64,000 nt of DNA from Paenibacillus aquistagni (GTDB taxonomy: Bacteria; Bacillota; Bacilli; Paenibacillales; Paenibacillaceae): assembly GCF_900177815.1 (NCBI RefSeq), contig NZ_FXAZ01000009.1:1-64000 (forward strand), in the 5' to 3' direction. The notes below the pieces were generated by a model, which was not told where the DNA came from, searched no databases, and saw nothing but the letters and a program-made list of their open reading frames with translations. Numbering within the stretch: the stretch's first letter is position 1; the number at the start of each line of letters is the position of its first letter. Both the position numbers and the translations under genes were made by a program. This document shows, piece by piece, positions 8,196 through 17,059 of this stretch.

Positions 8196-9173
8196 TTATG
8201 GCAAGTGATGTCCACGCGCACATACATACAAGGCATACCACTCTTCACGCGTCATGTTCTTTGCTTGCTGTTCTGCATCCTGACAAGCCAAGATGCGGTT
8301 CACATTTGCTGTACCAATAATCGGCTGAATGCCGGCAGGATGACGCATCAGCCAGCCGAGCACGATCGACTCTGGGGTCGTCTCCTTCTCTCTTGCCATC
8401 TGCTCTACAAGCGCAGCCGTACGCTGCACATGCTCTGGCTCTTGTTCTACCGCTCGCCCTGTAAAGCGGCCTTGAGATAACGGCCCCCAGGCTTGCAGCT
8501 GAATCCGCTCCATCTGGCAATATTCCATCAAGCCTTCCGCAAAGCTGACTGTAGTGCCTGCATTCTGATTCACATGCACCCCTTGATCCAGCCAATGCAG
8601 ATGCGACAGGCTCATCTCAAGCTGATTCACGACAAGCTTCTCAGACAACGACTGCTGCAAGAATCGAATTTGAGAGGCACTCATATTGGATACTCCGAAC
8701 GCCCTTACCTTGCCTTCAGCCTTCAGCTTGCCGAACGCTTCCGCAACCTCATCAGGCTCCATTAGGGGATCCGGGCGGTGAAGCAATACAATATCAAGAT
8801 AATCCGTTTGCAGGCGCTGAAGAGAATCCTCTACGGAACGGACAATATGCTCTTTGGAAAAATCATAGCGCCCAGGAATGTCCCCCTCTTGGAAGCGAAT
8901 GCCGCATTTCGATTGAACGACAAGCTGCTCACGAAGGCCAGGCTTTTCTTTGAAGATCTTCCCAAAGACCGCTTCCGCCTTGCCGCGTGTATAAATATTG
9001 GCATGATCCAGCATCGTAATGCCAATGGAGAGCGCTGCGTCCAAGCCTTTCTCTGCCTTTTGCAAATCGTCTTCTGTAATCGGATCGCTGTTCCAGCCCC
9101 CGCCAAAAGACATGCATCCCAAGATGAGACGGCTCGTGTTGAATCCATGCTGTTGTAAAGGAATTACGCTCAT
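8196..9173 (-). CDS. Aldo/keto reductase
   Basis: A 325-residue NAD(P)H-dependent TIM-barrel reductase. The catalytic tetrad is visible: Asp and Tyr in LDHANIYTRG, Lys in VQSKCGIRF and His in VLLHRPDPL. The C-terminal cofactor-binding part reads IQPIIGTANVNRI, as in the YdhF/YcsN branch. The substrate is unknown. It is the last gene after the GntR-type regulator, with its ribosome-binding site (AGGAGG) overlapping the regulator stop, and a terminator follows. A role in handling a sugar or sugar-derived carbonyl compound from the adjacent transport locus is an inference from position only. Confidence 0.88.
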   Translation of the reverse strand: MSVIPLQQHGFNTSRLILGCMSFGGGWNSDPITEDDLQKAEKGLDAALSIGITMLDHANIYTRGKAEAVFGKIFKEKPGLREQLVVQSKCGIRFQEGDIPGRYDFSKEHIVRSVEDSLQRLQTDYLDIVLLHRPDPLMEPDEVAEAFGKLKAEGKVRAFGVSNMSASQIRFLQQSLSEKLVVNQLEMSLSHLHWLDQGVHVNQNAGTTVSFAEGLMEYCQMERIQLQAWGPLSQGRFTGRAVEQEPEHVQRTAALVEQMAREKETTPESIVLGWLMRHPAGIQPIIGTANVNRILACQDAEQQAKNMTREEWYALYVCARGHHLP

Positions 9174-9182
9174 GATGGCCTC

Positions 9183-10367
9183 CTAAGATATAATGGGTGT
9201 CCCTCCATTGTATATCATTTCAGTTCGAGGCGCAGTAGATACTCTTCGCTTTAACGTAACCGGCACCAGACTCTTCATGCATTCCTTCTCATCCTTCCAA
9301 TCTGTGCGAAGCACGCGATGAGTAATTCTTTCCGCTGCCAACCTGCCAATATCATAATAGTGCTGTGCAACAGTTGTTAAGGGAATATCATGATGTTCTG
9401 CAAGGTCGATATCATCAAAGCCAAGAATAGAAAGGTGTTCTGGAACGAGGATGCCTCCCTTCGCGCAAGCTCGCATGAGATCAAGCGCAAGCTCATCATG
9501 CTCTGCCATCACAGCAGTCGCACCGCGTCGAAGAAGATGGTGTATGAGGTGCTGGTAGTAGGTGTCTTTGTTCTCATCGTTCACATGTTCATAAAAATTA
9601 AATACACAAAGCCTTGTATCAAGAGGGAGTCCATAATCTCTCAGCGCTTGACCATAACCAAAGAATCGGTCGCGAACCGAAGTCCGCATGTGCAGGTCAA
9701 TACTCGACACATATGCGATCTTCTGATGGCCAAGCTGAATAAGGTGCTCCGTGCCTAAGTAGCCTCCACGCCGATTATCAGAAACGACGCTTCCCACATT
9801 AATATTAGGGAAGTACTGATCGATCAGTACGAGAGGGTACTCGCGCATCATCAGGGAGTAAACCACATCCATATTATCAATGGAACTGTATGGATACAGA
9901 ATAACGCCATCAAACCCTTCCTCGGGCAATCGAAGCAGCAGCTCTCTTTCTTTTAGGGGATTCCAGTCAGAGGAATGTACGCTTAAGTATAAGCCCTTTG
10001 CTTCTAATTGATCAGATACCCCCTTGAGAAAGCCCGCATAGCCATTGTCCATCGTATATGGAAAGATCATAGAGATGATTTGTTTCGTAGAGATGCGCTC
10101 AGCTCTTGCTGTCGTTCCCGCTTCTCCAATTCCCTCTCGTTCCTTCACATAGCTTCCACTCCCACGTTTCCGATAAATGTAGCCGCTTCGCTCCAGCTCT
10201 TCAAGCGCCCGCTTCGTCGTAATTCGGCTAACCTGGAATAGCTGAGCCAGCTCCTTTTCCGTAGGAATTTGTTGATTAGGCACATAGTGCCCTTCCTCAA
10301 TACGCTCTCTTAAATATTTCGTGATCTGGGCATAGAGAGGCATAGGCCTTTGATTCAACACCGTCAC
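9183..10367 (-). CDS. GntR-type HTH regulator with LacI/PBP-like sugar-sensing domain (copy 1)
   Basis: A protein of about 390 residues with an N-terminal GntR winged helix (about 8-77; PTEKELAQLFQVSRITTKRA and GYIYRKRGSGSYVKE) and a C-terminal periplasmic-binding-protein-like domain (about 95-370; VVSDNRRGGYLGTEHLIQLG, LSILGFDDIDLAEHHDIPLT). This is the AraR-like architecture of sugar-responsive repressors. It is clearly paralogous to the regulator at 23746-24888, at the other end of the same locus. The annotated GTG start has little room for a ribosome-binding site. A TTG about 3 codons later fits GGAAGAGGTG better. A palindrome AATATAACGTTATT about 25 bp upstream may be its own operator. 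Confidence 0.88.
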   Translation of the reverse strand: MTVLNQRPMPLYAQITKYLRERIEEGHYVPNQQIPTEKELAQLFQVSRITTKRALEELERSGYIYRKRGSGSYVKEREGIGEAGTTARAERISTKQIISMIFPYTMDNGYAGFLKGVSDQLEAKGLYLSVHSSDWNPLKERELLLRLPEEGFDGVILYPYSSIDNMDVVYSLMMREYPLVLIDQYFPNINVGSVVSDNRRGGYLGTEHLIQLGHQKIAYVSSIDLHMRTSVRDRFFGYGQALRDYGLPLDTRLCVFNFYEHVNDENKDTYYQHLIHHLLRRGATAVMAEHDELALDLMRACAKGGILVPEHLSILGFDDIDLAEHHDIPLTTVAQHYYDIGRLAAERITHRVLRTDWKDEKECMKSLVPVTLKRRVSTAPRTEMIYNGGTPIIS

Positions 10368-10390
10368 CTCTTCCTATCAGCAAAAAGCGT

Positions 10391-10404
10391 AATATAACGT
10401 TATT
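10391..10404. promoter_or_regulatory. Candidate operator palindrome upstream of the GntR-type regulator
   Basis: AATATAACGTTATT, centred on the perfect palindrome TAACGTTA (10395-10402), lies in the 145-bp gap upstream of the regulator gene, in a region with weak promoter-like hexamers on the minus strand. Position and symmetry suggest autoregulation. No second copy was found near the transporter promoter. Confidence 0.35.
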
Positions 10405-10452
10405 TGCAATGTCTAGCCATCTTGGCTTATTAGGCCCTTTGTGAGCCTATGC

Positions 10453-10482
10453 AAATATCCGGCAGGCCAATGCTGCCGGATA
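10453..10482 (-). terminator. Hairpin after the transporter operon
   Basis: A perfect 10-bp stem TATCCGGCAG/CTGCCGGATA with a 7-base loop lies 31 bases downstream of the last permease gene on the minus strand. Only TTT follows it, so termination may be partial and some read-through into the regulator and reductase genes is possible. Confidence 0.6.
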
Positions 10483-10512
10483 CCGCACAGGTTCGTTAAC
10501 ATCCCAAGCCGA

Positions 10513-11463
10513 TCAGCCGACAATCCCGGTACGTTCCACACTCTCTACAAAGTAGCGCTGCACAAACAAATACATGATAAGCAGCGGAGCGGTAATCAGC
10601 AGCACGCCTGTATTCAGCAGAATCGACTGCAGAACCGGGTCGGGCTCCTCCAGATTGACCCCCATATTCATAAGCTGAGTGGACAGCACCTTGACATCGT
10701 TCAAGAAAAGCCCGACATAGTAGCTGTCATTCCACTGCCACACAAAGGAGAAGAGGGCGACCGTAATAACAGCCGGTATTGCATTAGGCACCATTATGCG
10801 AAAGAAAGTATGCACGATGCCTGCTCCATCCACAAACGCTGCCTCCTCCAATTCCTTTGGCACGCCTCGGAAAAACTGGCGGAAGATATAAATGTACAGC
10901 CCGTTCTTGAGTCCCATGCCAGTAGCTGATGATAGAATGAAAGGCCAGAATGTATCAATTAGATTAAAGCTTGTTTGACCCGTAAGTACTGGCACCAGGC
11001 CAAATAAATCAAAGTAGCGATACGTCATATACAGCGGAATCATAATGGTTTGCGGCGGCACAATGATCGTAAATATAACGAGTCCAAACAAGATGCCGCT
11101 GCCCCTGAACTTCAGCCTGGCAAATGCATAAGCCGCCATCGCACACGAGATAATCTGGATGATCGTGGTGCTTCCGGATATTAAGAGTGTATTGCGGAGC
11201 GCACCGAAGAAATCGGTCGTCTCCATTGCAATTCGAAAGTTATCGAGTGTAAAATGCCTTGGTATCCACAGCACAGCAGGATCGTAAACGTCGATCCGAT
11301 CTCGAAATGCAACAGACAGCCGCAAAAAAATCGGAAACAAAATAATATAGCAAAACCCTGTTACCAATAAGGTTCGAAGCACCTTCCACGTCCATTCCTT
11401 GCTCTTCTTCGCAGGGTTGAAGCGGATGACGATCGCATCCATGGATTTTGATAGTTGCTGCAT
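10513..11463 (-). CDS. Carbohydrate ABC transporter permease, MalG type (pair A)
   Basis: A CUT1 inner-membrane permease of about 316 residues with six predicted membrane segments. The cytoplasmic EAA loop reads EEAAFVDGAGIVHTFFRIMV and docks onto the ATPase. The longest frame begins at 11559 but would overlap the upstream permease by about 80 bases. The ATG at 11463 has GAGGAGG 9 bases upstream, inside the end of the preceding gene. It pairs with the MalF-type permease at 11478. No ATPase is encoded in the locus. In related bacteria a shared MsmX-type ATPase serves such importers. Confidence 0.9.
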   Translation of the reverse strand: MQQLSKSMDAIVIRFNPAKKSKEWTWKVLRTLLVTGFCYIILFPIFLRLSVAFRDRIDVYDPAVLWIPRHFTLDNFRIAMETTDFFGALRNTLLISGSTTIIQIISCAMAAYAFARLKFRGSGILFGLVIFTIIVPPQTIMIPLYMTYRYFDLFGLVPVLTGQTSFNLIDTFWPFILSSATGMGLKNGLYIYIFRQFFRGVPKELEEAAFVDGAGIVHTFFRIMVPNAIPAVITVALFSFVWQWNDSYYVGLFLNDVKVLSTQLMNMGVNLEEPDPVLQSILLNTGVLLITAPLLIMYLFVQRYFVESVERTGIVG

Positions 11464-11477
11464 GGCATCCGGCCTCC

Positions 11478-12365
11478 TCAATCGTAATAGAACACTTTGC
11501 GCGAGATCAATCCTGCCGCAACCGCAAGCAGCAGCGTGATGACAAGGAAATACACCCAAGACATGGCTGAGCTCAAGCCAAAATCAAACACTTTAAAGGC
11601 CGTTTCAGAGATCGTTAAGCTAATCTTGTTGCGGCTGAAGGTATCGATGATGGAATATACCGTATTCGTAAGAATCAAAGGCGTCATCATCGGAAACGTC
11701 ACCTTCCAGAAGATCTCATAGCCAGTCGCCCCTTCAATCTTCGAGGCTTCATAGAGCGATGGAGATATCGATTGCAGCCCCGCTAGGAAAATAAGCATCT
11801 GAACGCCTGACGTACTGATAATCTCGTATATGCGGTCTACCGCTCCGGTCAAATAATCAACAAACACTTCGGCAAGCCCTGCTTCAAGCATCATTTTCTT
11901 CAGCTCAAAGCTTTGCAGCATGCTGCCCTCAGCTCCAGAGCCTGAACCTGGCGTAGAGCTGCCAACAAAAGAGCTGATATCCATGTTTGCAATCGCGCTT
12001 GACGCGAGAATAACAGGAAGGAAGAACACTGCGCGGACAAAGCCTCTTCCTTTGAATTTTTGATTAAGCAGCACAGCGGAAAACAAGCTGAAAATAATCA
12101 GAATCGGCACATTGACGACCATATCAACAACAGCCTCTGTCAGCTCGCGAATATAGGTTGGATTAGATACAAACAAGCTGACATAGTTACTGAACCCTTT
12201 GTACTCCAGTTCAAACCCGCCCTGAACCAAATTCAGATCACTTAAGCTGTAGCGGAAGGACTGGACTAAAGGAAGAATAAACAGCAGGAGCAAGCCGAAC
12301 ATAAGCGGCAAGCAAAACAAAACACCTACGGCTGCTTTACGCTGACTAATCGTTAACTTTTTCAT
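11478..12365 (-). CDS. Carbohydrate ABC transporter permease, MalF type (pair A)
   Basis: A 295-residue CUT1 permease. The N-terminal membrane segment is LFCLPLMFGLLLLFILPLV, and the EAA loop is YEASKIEGATGYEIFWKVTF. A long external loop of about 60 residues between membrane helices is rich in Gly and Ser (SFVGSSTPGSGSGAEGS). This is longer than usual and unlike the pair-B partner. The ATG overlaps the stop of the DUF5696-like gene (ATGA), so the two are translationally coupled. This is strong evidence that the surface protein and the transporter belong together. Confidence 0.9.
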   Translation of the reverse strand: MKKLTISQRKAAVGVLFCLPLMFGLLLLFILPLVQSFRYSLSDLNLVQGGFELEYKGFSNYVSLFVSNPTYIRELTEAVVDMVVNVPILIIFSLFSAVLLNQKFKGRGFVRAVFFLPVILASSAIANMDISSFVGSSTPGSGSGAEGSMLQSFELKKMMLEAGLAEVFVDYLTGAVDRIYEIISTSGVQMLIFLAGLQSISPSLYEASKIEGATGYEIFWKVTFPMMTPLILTNTVYSIIDTFSRNKISLTISETAFKVFDFGLSSAMSWVYFLVITLLLAVAAGLISRKVFYYD

Positions 12366-14971
12366 GAGGAGTAATCACCGCCTGTTCCTACAACAAAGCT
12401 CATCGGCTCCACCTGTTTGCCTGCTGCCTCAATTACGACATCCGCATTGTAATTCACAATGACCTCGACGCCATTGCTGTATTTCGTGAATGTAACACCA
12501 TCTGCTAGGTTTTGATGCTCTGTAATCATCTGTCCACGAGTCAACGCGTGAAGTTCTGCAAGCTCTTTATACTGCTTGATCGCTTCATCTTTCCACAGCG
12601 CATAAGCATGAGACATATAACCGTCATAATCCGTATTTTTTACAGCTGACGAATCCGAGTAGAACCAAGAATAATAAACGCTCATTCCGGTCTCAGCCGC
12701 CTTAAGCATGGACGTGCGAACATCATTCGTACTCCCTTGATTGAATGGCGCCCCAGCCAAATCCACATAGCCATGAAGGACAATCTGATAGAATGGAATC
12801 TCTTCATCAGCAAGGTTCATGCGACTGCTCATGATCGGCGTATTGACAACAACATCAGCAGCAGGCAGCACGTATGCATTGCCCCCCTTCACCATAACTC
12901 GCTCACCCGAATCATGAATCGACCTCGCCATTCCCGCCGCTTTTTTAAGCGTATCTTGTATGGAGATCATCTGAGACGGATTAAAATCGGAATACAGTGT
13001 ATCGCCAAGATCCCTTAAGGATACGCCGCCTGCTTCCAGCTTCATCAACCGGGACGTAAAGGCTGCTGCTGTGTCCTCAAGCTTTGCTGGACTAAGCAGT
13101 GTGTAAGAGAAGCCGCTCTTGTCCTGCATATTCATAACAGGATCATAGTCATACTTGCGGCCCTTGGACTGCGTCAAATAATATGCAGCATGCTTGGATG
13201 TCTCATACTGCTGCATAAGGGCTACGTCTGGATACAGCGTAATATTTTGTTCTTTTGCATACGATGCCAACTGCTGCCAGCCCTTCTTGCCTCCGAGGAC
13301 GTCATCCACGCTGACACTTCGCGGAGATTCATGGCGGATGCCATCATTGAACCATCCCACATAACGAATAGCAATCTCTTCCACTCCCGCGTCTTTTAAC
13401 ATCGTGGTTATCTGCTGCGCTTGATTGAAGGTTGTCAGTGCTTCATTGGATTCATAAGGAATACCAAGGAATGACTTCTGCTTCGGAAAAGAACCGAGCA
13501 ATTCCAGTACAAATGGTGCTTCCTTGCCGCTGATTGGCTTCCATCCATAATGGTTGGATAAATACTGGCGATAGATATTGGCCATGCCCGTATAATCCGC
13601 ATCTTCATTGGATAAGAAAGAGTATCGAATACGAAACTCTCCTTCATATCCTTTTTTCTCAAACATCGGAACCGAGCTTGACTTCGTACCGGAAGTGAGC
13701 GTATATCGATCCATGGCGAGCACGCGATAACGCGAAGATACGCTGTTATACGAATGATTACGTCCGCTGATATCCGCTAAGACCGTCGCAAGCCCATCCC
13801 CATCTTCAATAACGGCCATCCAAGCCTGATCATCTTGCTTCATGCCAAACACCGGCATGCGCGCCTTCTCGTTAACCTGCCACTGTTCTTCAATCTGAAA
13901 CATCTCATCAGAGCCATACAGCGGCATGACAAAGGGCTCCGCATTAAGCTTGTTGCTGTTAAGCTGAATCAGAGCGCCAGAACCATCTGGCACAAACATA
14001 TAGCCATTGGCCTCTTGGCCTGCTGCTCCGAAGAATGGAAGCACATCAATCGATGCGATCGGAAATGCCGGCTTATACACAATCTTGTCAGTCGGCACAG
14101 CCGCGATGAACTGCTCCCCATCAAGCTGGTATTGCATCACAATCTCAAACTCAGGCTTCTGCTTGGTCTTAGTCTGTTCAATCTCAACTTCGCCTTCATC
14201 GGCCTGAGCATCTTCTTCGGTATATCCGATCTCGCTCAATTGAACTGCCATTTCCTCCGCAATATAGTCTTGAAGCTGGCGCAACCGATATATTCCCGTG
14301 CCCTCATCTAGACGATATCTGGACAACCAGCGCTTGCGCGCATCATCATCTGAAAGCTTGGACAAGATCTTGCTCTCCATTTGGTCCTTATGAATGGCTT
14401 GGGGAATTCTCCCCCGCTTATCGCCCGCATCACCCAAGAGATAGGTTACCTGAACTCCGTCATCCATAGGCTCAATGCTGAACTGCTGCTTCATTACACT
14501 TTCGTCATAGCTGTTCATGCGGATAAGCTGCCCATTCTCACTGAAATAATTGACGATGAGCTGGGAAGCAAGCTCTGCTTGGTACAGCGGAGTTGCGATC
14601 GTATCCGCTTGTCTTGACTGCGGATTCGAAAACCATGTATATCCGGACTTCTTGTCTACAACTGCGATCTCTGCTGTTGTCTTATTCAGATAAAGCTTCA
14701 GATGCTCATTCTCCGCCATCTTCTCCATTTGCAAGAGCGCTTGTTTTTCTTCTGCCGTATTTAAGCTTTGTGCATCCTTATGCTGATCCTTATCCATATC
14801 CAGCTGTACGACTTTCGTTGTTTGCGGAAGCGTTCGAGACTGAACAGCTCCCACCGCTTCCGTCGATGCCTGCTCAAGCTTGCCACTCCACATGAAAGCA
14901 ATGATTAGCGGAGCACCGACAAGCAGCAGCAAGTATACGATTACCTTCATCCGTTGCCGTATTCGAATCAC
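12362..14971 (-). CDS. Membrane-anchored DUF5696-like surface protein, possible glycoside hydrolase
   Basis: An 869-residue protein. One N-terminal membrane anchor (about 8-28; VIVYLLLLVGAPLIIAFMW) places the rest outside the cell. Residues about 70-330 look like a beta-rich domain. Residues about 480-780 have the alternation expected of a TIM barrel, with acidic segments such as YVGWFNDGI, LYPDVALMQQYE, SLRDLGDTLYSDFNP and GYVDLAGAPFNQ. The C-terminal part (TKYSNGVEVIVNYNADV) resembles the terminal beta domain of retaining or GH101-like hydrolases. The family is known to me only as DUF5696, common beside Paenibacillus sugar transporters. Catalytic activity is inferred, not shown. Start is GTG with AAGGAGGG 6 bases upstream. 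It is translationally coupled to the next permease. Confidence 0.65.
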   Translation of the reverse strand: MIRIRQRMKVIVYLLLLVGAPLIIAFMWSGKLEQASTEAVGAVQSRTLPQTTKVVQLDMDKDQHKDAQSLNTAEEKQALLQMEKMAENEHLKLYLNKTTAEIAVVDKKSGYTWFSNPQSRQADTIATPLYQAELASQLIVNYFSENGQLIRMNSYDESVMKQQFSIEPMDDGVQVTYLLGDAGDKRGRIPQAIHKDQMESKILSKLSDDDARKRWLSRYRLDEGTGIYRLRQLQDYIAEEMAVQLSEIGYTEEDAQADEGEVEIEQTKTKQKPEFEIVMQYQLDGEQFIAAVPTDKIVYKPAFPIASIDVLPFFGAAGQEANGYMFVPDGSGALIQLNSNKLNAEPFVMPLYGSDEMFQIEEQWQVNEKARMPVFGMKQDDQAWMAVIEDGDGLATVLADISGRNHSYNSVSSRYRVLAMDRYTLTSGTKSSSVPMFEKKGYEGEFRIRYSFLSNEDADYTGMANIYRQYLSNHYGWKPISGKEAPFVLELLGSFPKQKSFLGIPYESNEALTTFNQAQQITTMLKDAGVEEIAIRYVGWFNDGIRHESPRSVSVDDVLGGKKGWQQLASYAKEQNITLYPDVALMQQYETSKHAAYYLTQSKGRKYDYDPVMNMQDKSGFSYTLLSPAKLEDTAAAFTSRLMKLEAGGVSLRDLGDTLYSDFNPSQMISIQDTLKKAAGMARSIHDSGERVMVKGGNAYVLPAADVVVNTPIMSSRMNLADEEIPFYQIVLHGYVDLAGAPFNQGSTNDVRTSMLKAAETGMSVYYSWFYSDSSAVKNTDYDGYMSHAYALWKDEAIKQYKELAELHALTRGQMITEHQNLADGVTFTKYSNGVEVIVNYNADVVIEAAGKQVEPMSFVVGTGGDYSS

Positions 14972-14983
14972 ATCCGTCCCTCC

Positions 14984-17047
14984 TTACATTCGGAATGAAA
15001 TCTCGCGATAGATCGACACCACGAAATTCACAATCTGCTGCATCATACTAAAGAACAATAGGGACAAGAACAATATGATCCCAATGACAACGAGCGTCAG
15101 AAGCATCGTCGCCAGCGTTTTCCCTGGAGAGTATTGATGCACCGTCATGGTACCAACAAATAGCAGCGCCAAGCACCATGCATAGGCAATACCGTCAAGC
15201 AGATAGTACAGCGCACTCTCTCCTTGCGTCATAACGTTGCTAAGCAGCGTCTGTGGAATCAAAATGATAACGAGCGGCATCAAGGCATAACCTGTCGCCA
15301 TGACGATATCCTTGAATTTCCCCTCGCCATCCATTAGTGTTGTGAGCGACCAATTCGCTACACACCACAGCAGGAAAGGAAGAGCGATGTATTGCAGCTC
15401 CTGCAGGCTGTTCATATCCGCCAAGTTGTTCATATTGACAACAAAGCCGCTGTATTGCTTTTTAATAATCGTAAAAATAACGAGCAGGATAACGAGCAGC
15501 AGCGCTATCTTCACTCTGCCCTTCTTCTCATACTTCATCTCCCAGAATCCATTGAAGGGATGAATCATCGTGTAGAAGGGATTGCGAATGACTCCAACCT
15601 CATCATAGTGACCCTCCACTCTGCGCGTGAACAGCTTCACTGCGCCTACGATAGCCGCGATACCAAGCACAATTGTCATCACGATCGTGCCAAAGTTCTC
15701 CATAAGAATATCTTTGCGGAAGCGCTTGAAGGCTTCGGAGTACCATTCCCGATGGTTGCCAAGCTGAAAGTAGCTCATCGCCCCGGCATTGTCGCCTTGC
15801 TTCAACAATGACTTGCCTATGCCGATGTAAGCCACATCATTGTTCCCGTTTAAAGCCAGCACGCGCTGCCAGGCTTCCGTCGATGCCTCGACTTGGCCAT
15901 TGTACAATTGCGTAACCGCATCACGAACAGCCATGCCATACTCTGTAGGCTCAAGCACCGTCAGTCTATTCAAGCCTTTGTCCAGCACCAGCATGCGTTC
16001 CCCAAGCATTTGAAAGGCAGACGGCGTTCTGAATTTGCCAATTTTGCTTCCCAAACCGCCATATACGTAGAGCAGATTGCCTTCTTTGTCGTATGTAAAG
16101 ATACGGCCTCTCTTCGAGTCCAACAAGGAATACATCCCCCCCTTGTCGGATGCGACATCAATCATAATAGAGCTGCCCGGCGCACTGCTGACTTGAAGCG
16201 TATTGATATCTCCTTTTACCGGAAAGTAACCCTTGCTTCGCAAGATGTCCACGCCTGATGGATTAAGCCGCTTCACTGGAGAGTCCGAGTTTTCCTCCGA
16301 TGTCGTGGCGAAGATGAATCCATCCTCATCAAGAGACAAATTGTTGAATTCTAGTGGAACAAACATCTCCATCTGACTCCGCTGTTCCTTCGTCGAGATT
16401 CGCTTCCAGAACAGGTCGATAGGGTTGAACTTGACGCGATTCGTGCCAATAAAGCCTTCGAAGGCGCCATCGCTGTCGAACATCATAATTCCTTCATAAG
16501 AACCTCGGCTGACGGTATATATTTGACCTTCGCGGTCGACAGCAATCTTCGTCGGCGTGTATTCGAAGCCTGAGCGAATAAGCGAGGATTCAGGCTTTCG
16601 TATGTCGAGAACAGCTTTGCCGTCCTTCGAGAGCTGAAGTACGCGCTTATTCAGCGTGTCAGCGATATAGAGGTCTCCCTGCTCGCTTACGTAAATACCC
16701 TCAGGGCCATTTAGCGCATCCTGTGCGCCATTATTGTCAAACTCCGTGATCGTGCGTGTTACCTGCCACTTCGAATCGAGCACGAGAATTCGATTGTTCC
16801 CTGTATCTGCAATGTAGATATCGCCATTCGTACTGACGAACATATCCTGCGGCATATTCAAGCTGTCCACGCCCATGTCCTTGCCATATAGAACCGATAC
16901 TGCCGCATATGGCGAAGGTGAAGGAACGGGGTCTCCCCAATAGGAGTAGGTATAGCTGTCCTCAGGAGCAGCATATGCGCTTCCCGCCGTCAAGAGCGCA
17001 AGGATCATCACGCAGATTGCAGCTACAGATTTCTTGATCGTCGTCAT
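14984..17047 (-). CDS. NHL beta-propeller / TPR-like / Yip1 membrane fusion protein
   Basis: A 687-residue protein. Order of parts: signal peptide (1-26, cut near AYAAPED); six-bladed NHL propeller (about 60-370) with repeats such as GDIYIADTGNNRILVLD, GDLYIADTLNKRVLQL and GGLGSKIGKFRTPSAF; a short TPR-like helical unit (about 385-440; AWQRVLALNGNNDVAYIGIG); a membrane segment (about 455-475); and a C-terminal Yip1-type block with about five membrane helices (about 500-687). The propeller should face outward. NHL propellers bind proteins, glycans or other ligands. The role of bacterial Yip1 domains is unknown. Position between the two permease pairs suggests a substrate-capture or assembly role for the transporter. 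The ribosome-binding site is AGGAGGGGAG. Confidence 0.7.
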   Translation of the reverse strand: MTTIKKSVAAICVMILALLTAGSAYAAPEDSYTYSYWGDPVPSPSPYAAVSVLYGKDMGVDSLNMPQDMFVSTNGDIYIADTGNNRILVLDSKWQVTRTITEFDNNGAQDALNGPEGIYVSEQGDLYIADTLNKRVLQLSKDGKAVLDIRKPESSLIRSGFEYTPTKIAVDREGQIYTVSRGSYEGIMMFDSDGAFEGFIGTNRVKFNPIDLFWKRISTKEQRSQMEMFVPLEFNNLSLDEDGFIFATTSEENSDSPVKRLNPSGVDILRSKGYFPVKGDINTLQVSSAPGSSIMIDVASDKGGMYSLLDSKRGRIFTYDKEGNLLYVYGGLGSKIGKFRTPSAFQMLGERMLVLDKGLNRLTVLEPTEYGMAVRDAVTQLYNGQVEASTEAWQRVLALNGNNDVAYIGIGKSLLKQGDNAGAMSYFQLGNHREWYSEAFKRFRKDILMENFGTIVMTIVLGIAAIVGAVKLFTRRVEGHYDEVGVIRNPFYTMIHPFNGFWEMKYEKKGRVKIALLLVILLVIFTIIKKQYSGFVVNMNNLADMNSLQELQYIALPFLLWCVANWSLTTLMDGEGKFKDIVMATGYALMPLVIILIPQTLLSNVMTQGESALYYLLDGIAYAWCLALLFVGTMTVHQYSPGKTLATMLLTLVVIGIILFLSLLFFSMMQQIVNFVVSIYREISFRM

Positions 17048-17059
17048 GTCGCTCCCCTC

